From Acidobacteriaceae bacterium (lineage in GTDB: Bacteria > Acidobacteriota > Terriglobia > Terriglobales > Acidobacteriaceae): a stretch of DNA of 45,636 nucleotides. Positions within the stretch are counted from its first letter, which is position 1. Each line of letters begins with the position of its first letter. The position numbers and the translations under genes were made by a program. Shown here piece by piece: positions 1 through 7,950 of this stretch. The stretch spans positions 1-45,636 of the forward strand of contig JASHQQ010000144.1 in assembly GCA_030039035.1 (NCBI GenBank). The letters run 5' to 3'. A model generated the notes under the pieces. It searched no databases. It was given only the letters and a program-made list of their open reading frames with translations, and had not been told where the DNA came from.

Positions 1-76
1 GAACTACGAACTGTGAACTGAAAGCTGATAGCTGGGACCTGATAACTGATAGCTGAAAACCGGGAGCCAAACGTCG
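1..76 (+). repeat. Heptad repeat tract upstream of first ADOP gene
   Basis: The stretch reads as consecutive 7-mers: GAACTAC, GAACTGT, GAACTGA, AAGCTGA, TAGCTGG, GACCTGA, TAACTGA, TAGCTGA, AAACCGG, GAGCCAA. The period is exact although the units vary. The GGGAG at 62-66, inside the last units, can act as the Shine-Dalgarno sequence for the ATG at 77. The tract continues off the left edge of the window. Confidence 0.85.
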
Positions 77-2644
77 ATGCTGGTGCAGGACATCCATTAC
101 GCGCTGCGGCAGTTGGTCAAGTCGCCGGGATTTGCCTTGACGGCGGTGATCACGCTGGCGCTGGGCATCGGCGCCAACACCGCGATTTTCACGCTGGTGC
201 AGGGTATCCTGTTGCGCACGCTGCCGGTCGCCGATCCCGCGCAGCTCTATCGCATCGGCGACACCGACGATTGCTGCGTGAACGGCGGATTCGTCGGCGA
301 CAACGGCGATTTCGATATCTTCTCCTTCGATCTCTACCAGCATCTGAAGGATTCCGCGCCCGAGTTCGAGCAGCTTGCCGCGGTCATGGCCGGGCAGTGG
401 TCGTGGAGCGTTCGCCAGGGGAACAATCTTCCCAGGTCGCTGCGCGGCGAGTTCGTTTCGGGCAACTACTTCGGCACGTTGGGTCTGGGGCCGTGGACCG
501 GCCGCGTTTTCACCGAGGCCGACGATCAGCCGTCGTCCGCGCCGGTGACGGTGGTGAGCTATCGCGCCTGGCAGACGGAGTTCGGCGCCAATCCCTCGAT
601 CGTCGGCTCGACGATCTTTGTGCAGACCAGGCCGTTCACGGTGATCGGCGTGGCCCCGCCGGGATTCTTCGGCGATCGCGTCAGCGACACGCCGCCCGAT
701 TTCTGGATGCCGCTTCAGTCCGAGCCCTACGTTCGCGGCGACAGTTCGATCCTGCGCCATCCCGACTCGCACTGGCTTTATCCGATCGGCCGCGTACGCC
801 CGGGAACCAACATCGGCATGCTCCAGGCCAAACTCTCGGTGGCGCTCCGCAACTGGCTGTTGAGCCGCTCGGCCTATACCGGACACGGCGGCAGGGCGAT
901 CATTCCCAAGCAGCACGTCGATGTCGTTCCTGGCGGCGGAGGCATCCAGAGCCTGCAGCAGGAGAATGGCAAGGGGCTGGACATGCTGATGATCCTCTCC
1001 ACCGTGGTTCTGCTCATCGCCTGCGCCAACATCGCCAACCTGCTGCTGGCGCGCAGCACCGCGCGGCGCGCCGATGTGGCGGTGCGCGTGGCCATGGGCG
1101 CCAGCCACGCGCGGCTCATCCGGCAGATCCTGACCGAAAGCGTGCTGTTGAGCTGCATCGGCGGGTTTGTGGGACTGGCCGTGGCCTACGGTGGATCGCA
1201 CACCATTCTGGCTCTCGCCTTTCCCGGCGCGCGCAACATGCCCGTCTCGGCAACGCCTTCGCTCACCGTGCTGGGCTTTGCGTTTCTCCTATCGCTGGTC
1301 ACGGGAGCGCTTTTCGGCACCGCGCCCGCATGGCTTTCGTCGCACGCGCAGCCGGCCGAGGTGCTGCGCGGCTCCACGCGCACCACCCGCGACCGCTCCA
1401 CGCTGCCGCAAAAGGCGCTGGTGGTCTTTCAGGCTGCCCTGTCGATGGTGCTGCTGGCCGGCGCGATCCTGATGACGAAGTCCCTTGCCAATCTGGAGCA
1501 CCAGAATTTCGGCCTGACCACGGCGAATCGCTACGTGATCCATTTCGATCCTGCGGGCGCGGGATACACGGTGGACCGGCTGCCGGAGCTTTACCGCGCC
1601 ATCGAGGGCCGGTTCTCCACTCTGCCCGGTGTCGCCAGCATCGGCCTGGCGATGTACAGCCCGCTCGAAGGCGATAACTGGGGCGAGCAAGTGATCCCGC
1701 AGGGACATCCGGCGCCCGGGCCGAACGACGAGAGCGGCTCGACATGGGACCGTGTGAGCCCGGGCTTCCTCGATTCCATCGGCGTGCCCATCGTGCTCGG
1801 CCGCGGCATCACGCCGGCCGATACCGCGACATCGCCCGCGGTTGCCGTGGTGAACCAGACCTTCGTGAAGAAATTCTTTCCCAAGGCGAATCCGATCGGG
1901 CAGCACTTCGGCATCGACGATCCGCAGTTTTCCGGCAGCTTCGGGATCGTCGGCGTCTTCCGCGATTTCAAAATGAACAATCCTCGCGACGATGTGCGCC
2001 CCGTCTTTCTTCGCCCCGTCACGCAGATGTTGACTTACAAGGATGCCACCTCGAATGCCCCGGCGATCGTGGCGACCATGAACACCATCGAGCATGAGTC
2101 GATGAACATGCAGGCGATGGTCCTTGACTTTGCGCATCCGCCGCCGGATGTCGACGCGCTGATCCGGCACACGATGGGAGATATCGATCCCAATCTGACC
2201 GTGACCGACCTGCGCACCTTCTCCGATCAGGTGGCGGGAAACTTCAGCGAGGACCGGCTGATCGCGCGGTTGACGAGCCTCTTCGGCCTTCTGGCGCTGA
2301 TTCTGGCGTCGGTGGGGCTTTACGGCGTGACGGCGTATTTTGCCGCGCGGCGCACCGGGGAAATCGGCGTTCGCATGGCGCTGGGCGCCACGCGATCGAG
2401 CGTGGTCGTCATGGTGCTGCGCACCGCGCTCTGGCAGATCCTCTTCGGCCTCGCCATCGGCATTCCCGCGGCGCTGTTTGCGGGTCACCTGATGGCGAGC
2501 CAACTGTATGGCGTTGGCTCGTACGACCCGATGGCGCTGGCCGGAGCGACGGCCGTGCTCGCCGCTTGCGCGGCGCTGGCGGGCTTCCTTCCGGCGCGGC
2601 GGGCGGCGTCGATTGAGCCGATGCAGGCGCTGCGGACGGAATGA
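77..2644 (+). CDS. ADOP-family ABC transporter permease (copy 1)
   Basis: An 855-residue MacB/FtsX-type permease of the acidobacterial duplicated family. It opens with the family signature QDIHYALRQLVKSPGF, then a first membrane segment at about residues 20-42 (LALGIGANTAIFT). A periplasmic MacB-like core follows to about 290, then three membrane segments at about 300-420. The FtsX module is repeated from about 445, with a second periplasmic domain and three closing membrane segments at about 733-845. The cytoplasmic coupling motif (EIGVRMALGA) is present. Such proteins are thought to be mechanotransmission permeases working with a separate ATPase; the substrate cannot be read from sequence. 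The start at 77 follows GGGAG at 62-66. It ends in the family tail PARRAASIEPMQALRTE. A repeat tract separates it from the next paralogue. Confidence 0.93.
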   Translation: MLVQDIHYALRQLVKSPGFALTAVITLALGIGANTAIFTLVQGILLRTLPVADPAQLYRIGDTDDCCVNGGFVGDNGDFDIFSFDLYQHLKDSAPEFEQLAAVMAGQWSWSVRQGNNLPRSLRGEFVSGNYFGTLGLGPWTGRVFTEADDQPSSAPVTVVSYRAWQTEFGANPSIVGSTIFVQTRPFTVIGVAPPGFFGDRVSDTPPDFWMPLQSEPYVRGDSSILRHPDSHWLYPIGRVRPGTNIGMLQAKLSVALRNWLLSRSAYTGHGGRAIIPKQHVDVVPGGGGIQSLQQENGKGLDMLMILSTVVLLIACANIANLLLARSTARRADVAVRVAMGASHARLIRQILTESVLLSCIGGFVGLAVAYGGSHTILALAFPGARNMPVSATPSLTVLGFAFLLSLVTGALFGTAPAWLSSHAQPAEVLRGSTRTTRDRSTLPQKALVVFQAALSMVLLAGAILMTKSLANLEHQNFGLTTANRYVIHFDPAGAGYTVDRLPELYRAIEGRFSTLPGVASIGLAMYSPLEGDNWGEQVIPQGHPAPGPNDESGSTWDRVSPGFLDSIGVPIVLGRGITPADTATSPAVAVVNQTFVKKFFPKANPIGQHFGIDDPQFSGSFGIVGVFRDFKMNNPRDDVRPVFLRPVTQMLTYKDATSNAPAIVATMNTIEHESMNMQAMVLDFAHPPPDVDALIRHTMGDIDPNLTVTDLRTFSDQVAGNFSEDRLIARLTSLFGLLALILASVGLYGVTAYFAARRTGEIGVRMALGATRSSVVVMVLRTALWQILFGLAIGIPAALFAGHLMASQLYGVGSYDPMALAGATAVLAACAALAGFLPARRAASIEPMQALRTE

Positions 2645-2814
2645 ACGAGGGACTAAGGGATCAGGGAACGAGGGAACGAAGGAACGAGGGAACAATGAAC
2701 GAATTCCTGACCACCGATCCCTGAACTCTGATCTCTGTGAACTTCGAACTGTGAACTACGAACTGAAAGCTGATGGCTGACAGCCAAAAGCTGGAAGCCA
2801 GGAGTCAAGACACG
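2645..2814 (+). repeat. Heptad repeat tract between ADOP copies 1 and 2
   Basis: About 24 consecutive 7-bp units fill the gap. Near the stop they are GGGA-rich (GGACTAA, GGGATCA, GGGAACG). Towards the next gene they become GAAC-rich (TGTGAAC, TTCGAAC, TGTGAAC, TACGAAC) and then AGC-rich (TGAAAGC, TGATGGC, TGACAGC). The tract ends in AGGAG at 2800-2804, nine or ten bases before the ATG at 2815. No gene fits here. The in-frame ATG at 2773 lies inside the tract and would only translate repeat units. Confidence 0.88.
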
Positions 2815-5316
2815 ATGCTCGGACAAGATATTCGTTACGCACTGCGGCAATTCAAGCGGTCGCCAGGATTCGCGATCACGGTCGTAATCACGCTGGCGCT
2901 GGGCATCGGCGCCAATGCGGCGGTCTTCACGCTCTTCGACCAGGCGCTGCTGCGCTTGCTGCCGGTCGAAAAGCCGAAAGAACTGGTGCGCTTTGTCTGG
3001 ACAGGGAGTTTCTCCGGTTCGATGAGCAGCTTCGGCGGCGATATCTTCAACTATTTCTCCTATCCCATGTACAAGGATCTGCGTGACCGGAACCAGGTCT
3101 TCAGCGGCATGATTGCCGCCGATCGCACCGGTGTGGGCGTTTCCTGGCATAACCAGGCCGACAGCGAGAACGCCGAGATCGTCAGCGGCAACTATTTCGA
3201 GGTGCTCGGCCTGCGGCCGGCGCTGGGGCGTCTCTTCACGCAGGCCGACGACACGGCGAAGAACGCCAACCCGGTCGTGGTGCTCGGCTACGACTACTGG
3301 AAGACGCGCTTCGGCGGCCAGCGCGATGTGGTCGGGCAAGCCGCGCTCATCAACGGTCATCCGTTCGCCATCGTCGGCGTGGCTCCGCGAAACTTCAACT
3401 CGGCGATCGGCGGTTACCGGCCCGGCGTCTTCGTTCCCCTCAGCATGGTGGAGATCGTCATGCCCTTTGCCGTACCCGGGCACCGGCTCGATAATCACCA
3501 GAACATCTGGCTCACGCTGGTGGCGCGGCTCAAACCGGGCGTAACCGCTGCGCAGGCGCAGGCCGGCCTTGCGCCGCTCTGGCACTCGCTGCGGGCGCAG
3601 GAACTCACGTTGTACAAGACGTCTTCGCCCAGGTTCAAGGAGGGCTTCCTCGACAAATCGCGCCTCGAGGTCAAGGACGACTCGCAGGGCTTCTCGCCCA
3701 ACCGCTCCGATCTGAAGACTCCTCTCATCATCCTCATGAGCATGGCGGGGTTGCTGGTGGCGCTTTGCGCCATCAACGTGGCCACGCTGCTGCTGCTGCG
3801 CGCGGCCGCGCGGGTGCGCGAGATGTCGATGCGCTACGCCCTCGGCGCGCGGCGCAGCCGCATTGTGACGCAGTTGCTGGTGGAGGGCGGTTTGCTCGGC
3901 CTGTGCGGGGCGGTTGCAGGATTGTTTCTCGCGCCCGTGGTGGCCAACGCGCTGGTGCGCCTGCTCACCGGCGCCGATCCCGGCAGCGAGCCCTACGCTG
4001 CCTCGATCGATGCGCGGGTCCTGGGATTCACGCTCGCCATGTCCATCGTCGCCAGCCTGCTGTTCAGCATCGCCCCGGTCTTTCATTTCCTGCGGCCGGA
4101 TCTGGCCAATAACATGCGCCGGAACGCGGGCACGGCTTCGCGCACCTCGCAACGCTTTCGCAAGCTGGCCGTGGGCGCGCAGATCGCGCTCAGCGTCATG
4201 CTGCTGGGCGGCGCCGGGCTGTTTGTGCGCACGCTCGACAACCTGACCCGCCAGAAGATCGGTTACGATACCGAGCGGCTCGATACGTTCCATCTCGATC
4301 CCACGATCTCGGGCTACGGCGGCGACCGCACGCTGGCCATCGAGAATAACGTGCTCGACGCGGTGCGGCGCATTCCGGGAGTGACGCAGGCGGCGGGAAC
4401 CGACGACCCCGAAATGACTTTCATGTCCAACACCTCGGGATTCAGGGTCCAGGGTTACAAGCCCAAAGAAGACGAGGACATGGACTTCGAGGACGAATGG
4501 GTGACGCCGGGCTACTTTGGCACGCTGCGCCAGCCGGTTCTTGCCGGCCGCGAGTTCACCGACGCCGATGGCAAGGGCGCTCCCCGGGTCGCGGTGGTCA
4601 ACCAGGCCCTGGCGCTGAAGTATTTCGGATCGGTGCAGAACGCGCTGGGACGCCAGATCGGCGAGGAGAAGCCGGACACGATCATCGTGGGCGTGGTCGG
4701 CAACGTGATCCACCGGATGCTGCGCGGCGAGATCGGGCCCGGTGTCTATCGGCCTTTCGTGCAGGCGCCGCACTACGTCGGCATGCAGATCTACGCGCGC
4801 ACCGCCGCCGGTCCCGGGCAGTTTGAAGGCGCGATCCGGCAGGCGATCCAGCGGCTCGACCCGACCCTCGTCGTCGACGATTTGCGCACCATGGACGAAC
4901 AGGTGACGCACACCGCAGCGGACGAAAAAGCCCTCGCGATCCTCGCCATCGGGTTCTCCGCGCTGGCCATGCTGTTGGCCGCGGTTGGCCTTTACGGCGT
5001 GCTGGCTTACTCCACTGGGCAGCGCACACGCGAAATCGGCGTGCGGCTGGCGCTGGGTGCGCCGCGCGGCGGGGTGATGTTGCTCATCGTTCGCGAGATG
5101 GCGTGGATCGCCGGTCTTGCGATTGTCGTTGCATTGCCTTCGGTGGTGGGTCTGGCGCAGCTCTTCCGCACGCAGCTCTACGGAGTGACGGCGGCCGATC
5201 CGGTTTCGCTGGCCGGCGCCGTCGCGCTCACTCTGGTCATGATCGTGCTGGCCGCGGCATTGCCCGCGCGCCGCGCCGCGGCGGTCGAACCGATGCAGGC
5301 GCTGCGGACGGAGTAG
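2815..5316 (+). CDS. ADOP-family ABC transporter permease (copy 2)
   Basis: An 833-residue paralogue of the preceding permease with the same plan: signature QDIRYALRQFKRSPGF, first membrane segment LALGIGANAAVFT, periplasmic core, then two FtsX modules (EMSMRYALGARRSR in the first, EIGVRLALGAPRGG in the second). It ends in ARRAAAVEPMQALRTE. I place the start at ATG 2815, after AGGAG at 2800-2804. The family signature begins at once from there, whereas the in-frame ATG at 2773 adds 14 residues encoded by repeat DNA. The stop TAG is followed directly by GGACCAG repeat units. It is similar in fold but not near-identical to copies 1, 3 and 4, so these are old duplicates. The substrate is unknown. 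Confidence 0.93.
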   Translation: MLGQDIRYALRQFKRSPGFAITVVITLALGIGANAAVFTLFDQALLRLLPVEKPKELVRFVWTGSFSGSMSSFGGDIFNYFSYPMYKDLRDRNQVFSGMIAADRTGVGVSWHNQADSENAEIVSGNYFEVLGLRPALGRLFTQADDTAKNANPVVVLGYDYWKTRFGGQRDVVGQAALINGHPFAIVGVAPRNFNSAIGGYRPGVFVPLSMVEIVMPFAVPGHRLDNHQNIWLTLVARLKPGVTAAQAQAGLAPLWHSLRAQELTLYKTSSPRFKEGFLDKSRLEVKDDSQGFSPNRSDLKTPLIILMSMAGLLVALCAINVATLLLLRAAARVREMSMRYALGARRSRIVTQLLVEGGLLGLCGAVAGLFLAPVVANALVRLLTGADPGSEPYAASIDARVLGFTLAMSIVASLLFSIAPVFHFLRPDLANNMRRNAGTASRTSQRFRKLAVGAQIALSVMLLGGAGLFVRTLDNLTRQKIGYDTERLDTFHLDPTISGYGGDRTLAIENNVLDAVRRIPGVTQAAGTDDPEMTFMSNTSGFRVQGYKPKEDEDMDFEDEWVTPGYFGTLRQPVLAGREFTDADGKGAPRVAVVNQALALKYFGSVQNALGRQIGEEKPDTIIVGVVGNVIHRMLRGEIGPGVYRPFVQAPHYVGMQIYARTAAGPGQFEGAIRQAIQRLDPTLVVDDLRTMDEQVTHTAADEKALAILAIGFSALAMLLAAVGLYGVLAYSTGQRTREIGVRLALGAPRGGVMLLIVREMAWIAGLAIVVALPSVVGLAQLFRTQLYGVTAADPVSLAGAVALTLVMIVLAAALPARRAAAVEPMQALRTE

Positions 5317-5511
5317 GGACCAGGGACCAGGGACTAAGGGACTAAGGGACTAAGGGGCTAAGGGACTGAGGGATCAGAGATGAGAGATCAGAGAATCGCA
5401 GCGCGAACCGGTCACTGACCACTGTGAACTGCGAACTGTGAACTCTGAACTGCGAACCATGAACCACGACCTGCGAACTGCGAACGATGAACCGCAAACA
5501 GGAGGGCGCAA
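5317..5511 (+). repeat. Heptad/octad repeat tract between ADOP copies 2 and 3
   Basis: The tract begins right at the stop codon with GGACCAG twice, then GGGACTAA-type 8-mers (three copies plus GGGGCTAA and GGGACTGA). AGATCAG-like units follow, then GAAC heptads (TGTGAAC, TGCGAAC, TGTGAAC, TCTGAAC, TGCGAAC, CATGAAC and others). It terminates in AGGAGG at 5500-5505, six bases before the ATG at 5512. No open frame other than repeat-encoded peptide is present. Confidence 0.9.
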
Positions 5512-7926
5512 ATGATCGGCCAACACATCCGCTTCGCACTGCGGCAACTGATCAAGGCGCCGGGATTCACAACCACCGCGGTGATTACCCTGGCGCTGGG
5601 CATCGGCGCCACGACCGCGATCTACACGGCCGTGTACGCAACCTTGCTCGCGCCCATGCCCTATCACGATCCTGACAAGCTTGTGATGGTGTGGTCGTGG
5701 GTCAAGGGCGGCCGTAACGGCGTCTCTGCCGGAGACTTCACCGACTGGCGCGAGCAGAGCCACTCCTTCGTCGACCTGAAGGCAATCAGCGGGACGCAGT
5801 TCAACCTGGCAGGCAAAGAGTCCCCGGAGATGGTGCGCGCGCGGTACACCACGCCGGGGATGTACCGGATGATGGGAACGCCGTTCCAGTTGGGACGCGA
5901 TCTTCTTCCCGAAGAGGGCGTGGCCGGACGGGAACAGGTGGTGGTGCTGACCAACCGGATGTGGAAGCGGATGGGCGCCGATCCGCACATCGTCGGCACG
6001 ACGATTACGCTCGACCAGAAGCCTTACACGGTGGTCGGAGTGCTCGCGCCGGGCGCAACCGATCGGCTGGGCGCGGAGCTGATCGTGCCGCTGGTCTTTA
6101 CGCCGGAGCAGAAGAATCACGATTTCCACTGGCTGGTGGTGATGGGCCGGCTCAAGCCCGGCGTCACCATGAAGCAGGCGCAGGCCGACATGGACGCGGT
6201 CGCGGCGCACGTTTCGCAGGTCTATCCGAAGTCGAACACCGGTTGGGGCGCGAGGGTCGAGAAACTCCAGAACGACTTTCTCGATGACAGCGTACAGACC
6301 ACATTGTGGCTTCTGCTGGGCGCGGTGGGTTGCGTGCTGCTGATCGCCTGCGTGAACGTCGCCAACCTGCTGCTCGCCAAGGGGACGGCGCGGCAGCGCG
6401 AGATCGCGGTGCGCTCGGCGGTGGGCGCTTCGCGCCGCGCGATCTTCGGGCAGTTCCTTGCCGAGAGCCTGCTGCTGGCATTCGTCGGCGGGGCTTTCGG
6501 CGTCGCCATGGGCTTCGCCATGCTGCGCGGGTTCATCGCGCTCATGCCCCAGGACACTTTGCCCAGCGAGGCCGACCTCACGCTGAATCTGCCGGTGCTG
6601 CTCGTCACGATCGCGGCCACCACCCTGGCAGGGCTGCTCTTCGGCTGCGCGCCGGCATGGTATGCTTCGCGGCTCGATCCGGCCGAGACGCTGAAGGAAG
6701 GCGGCCGCGGAGGATTGGGCAAGGTGCGCAACCGCCTGCGCCAGGGGCTGGTGATTGGCGAGTTCACGATGGCGCTGGCGCTGCTGGCCGCCGCCGGCAT
6801 GGCCATGCACAGCTTCTGGAATCTGGCCCACGTCGATCTCGGCGTCCAGGTGGATCACGTGCTGACCTTCGATCTGCCCATGCTCAAGGGCAAGGACTTT
6901 CAACCGGAACAGATCAGCGGCTTCTACGGTCAGATTCTGCGCAGCGTGCAGGCGGCCACCGGCGTGGAGCACGCCTCGGTGGTGGTGGGGATGCCGCTCG
7001 AAGGCACGTATTTTGGCATGCCGTTCACGATGGGTTCAACGACGTATACCGATTCCTCGAAGCGGCCCGGCGCGGGCTTTCAGATGATCTCCCCGGACTA
7101 CTTCAGGACCTTCGGAATCCGCGTCGTCAAAGGTCGGGCCTTCACCGACGAAGACAACGCGGCTAGCGTGAAGGTGGCCATGGTCAACGAGGAGTTTGTC
7201 AGGGAGAACCTGAAAGGCCAGAATCCCATCGGGCAGCGCGTCAATGTCGAGCAGCTCATTCCCGGCGTGACCAGGCTCGGACCGTATCAGGGCTGGGAGA
7301 TTGTGGGCGTGTTTCATGACGTGCGTGGCGGGACCTTCAGCCGCCAACGGGCGGAGATCGACGTGCCCTTCGCGCAGAGCCCATGGACGGACGCAAGCTT
7401 CGGCGTGCGCACCTCCGGCGATCCGGAAGCGATGAAGAAAACCATCACTGCGGCGATCCACGCCGTCGATCCGGCCGTGGCCCTGTCGGAGGTGGAGACC
7501 CTCGACCAGATTCGCGACGAGGCGCTCTCCGGCGATCGCTTCAACCTGCTCCTGTATGTGAGCTTCGCCGTCATCGCGCTGTCTTTGGCGGCCGTGGGAA
7601 TTTACGGCGTGATGGCCTTCGGCGTGGGCCAGCGCGAGCACGAGATCGGCGTGCGCATGGCGCTGGGCGCCAGCCGCGGCCGCGTGGTGCGGATGATCCT
7701 CAGGGAAGGCGCGATCCTCGCGGCGATCGGCCTGGCGCTGGGACTGGTGGGGGCGTATTTTGTGGGCCGGGCGATGCAAAGCACCCTGTACAACGTGGGC
7801 TCGATCGACCTCGGCGCCTTTTGCGCCGTGGGCGCGCTGCTGATGGCTGCCGCGCTGCTGGCCAGCTATTTGCCCGCGCGGCGCGCCGCGGCGGTGGACC
7901 CGATGCGCGCGCTGCGCATCGAGTGA
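5512..7926 (+). CDS. ADOP-family ABC transporter permease (copy 3)
   Basis: An 804-residue FtsX/MacB-type permease with the opening GQHIRFALRQLIKAPGF and first membrane segment LALGIGATTAIYTAVYATLL. A MacB-like periplasmic region leads to the first FtsX block (CVNVANLLLAKGTARQREIAV, about residues 280-305). The second FtsX block lies near the end (EHEIGVRMALGASRGRV). The ATG at 5512 has a near-ideal AGGAGG six bases upstream. This is the first gene of the tightly packed six-gene run: only 24 bases separate it from copy 4, in contrast to the repeat-filled gaps before it. It presumably pairs with the ATPase downstream. Substrate unknown. Confidence 0.93.
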   Translation: MIGQHIRFALRQLIKAPGFTTTAVITLALGIGATTAIYTAVYATLLAPMPYHDPDKLVMVWSWVKGGRNGVSAGDFTDWREQSHSFVDLKAISGTQFNLAGKESPEMVRARYTTPGMYRMMGTPFQLGRDLLPEEGVAGREQVVVLTNRMWKRMGADPHIVGTTITLDQKPYTVVGVLAPGATDRLGAELIVPLVFTPEQKNHDFHWLVVMGRLKPGVTMKQAQADMDAVAAHVSQVYPKSNTGWGARVEKLQNDFLDDSVQTTLWLLLGAVGCVLLIACVNVANLLLAKGTARQREIAVRSAVGASRRAIFGQFLAESLLLAFVGGAFGVAMGFAMLRGFIALMPQDTLPSEADLTLNLPVLLVTIAATTLAGLLFGCAPAWYASRLDPAETLKEGGRGGLGKVRNRLRQGLVIGEFTMALALLAAAGMAMHSFWNLAHVDLGVQVDHVLTFDLPMLKGKDFQPEQISGFYGQILRSVQAATGVEHASVVVGMPLEGTYFGMPFTMGSTTYTDSSKRPGAGFQMISPDYFRTFGIRVVKGRAFTDEDNAASVKVAMVNEEFVRENLKGQNPIGQRVNVEQLIPGVTRLGPYQGWEIVGVFHDVRGGTFSRQRAEIDVPFAQSPWTDASFGVRTSGDPEAMKKTITAAIHAVDPAVALSEVETLDQIRDEALSGDRFNLLLYVSFAVIALSLAAVGIYGVMAFGVGQREHEIGVRMALGASRGRVVRMILREGAILAAIGLALGLVGAYFVGRAMQSTLYNVGSIDLGAFCAVGALLMAAALLASYLPARRAAAVDPMRALRIE

Positions 7927-7950
7927 GGCGTGCGAAGCGAGGAGGAAACG

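Noticed and set aside
1..76. CRISPR-like array in the heptad tracts
   Set aside because: Units are 7-8 bp, contiguous and without spacers, and no cas genes are present.
3582..3600. TGGCAC sequence resembling a sigma-54 -24 element
   Set aside because: It lies inside ADOP copy 2 and lacks a TTGC at the right spacing.
5374..5539. Repeat-encoded peptides (SSQF-V-type patterns) reading through the heptad tracts
   Set aside because: A 7-bp repeat read in triplets gives a seven-residue periodic peptide in any frame. There is no start context or relation to neighbouring genes, so they are not proteins.
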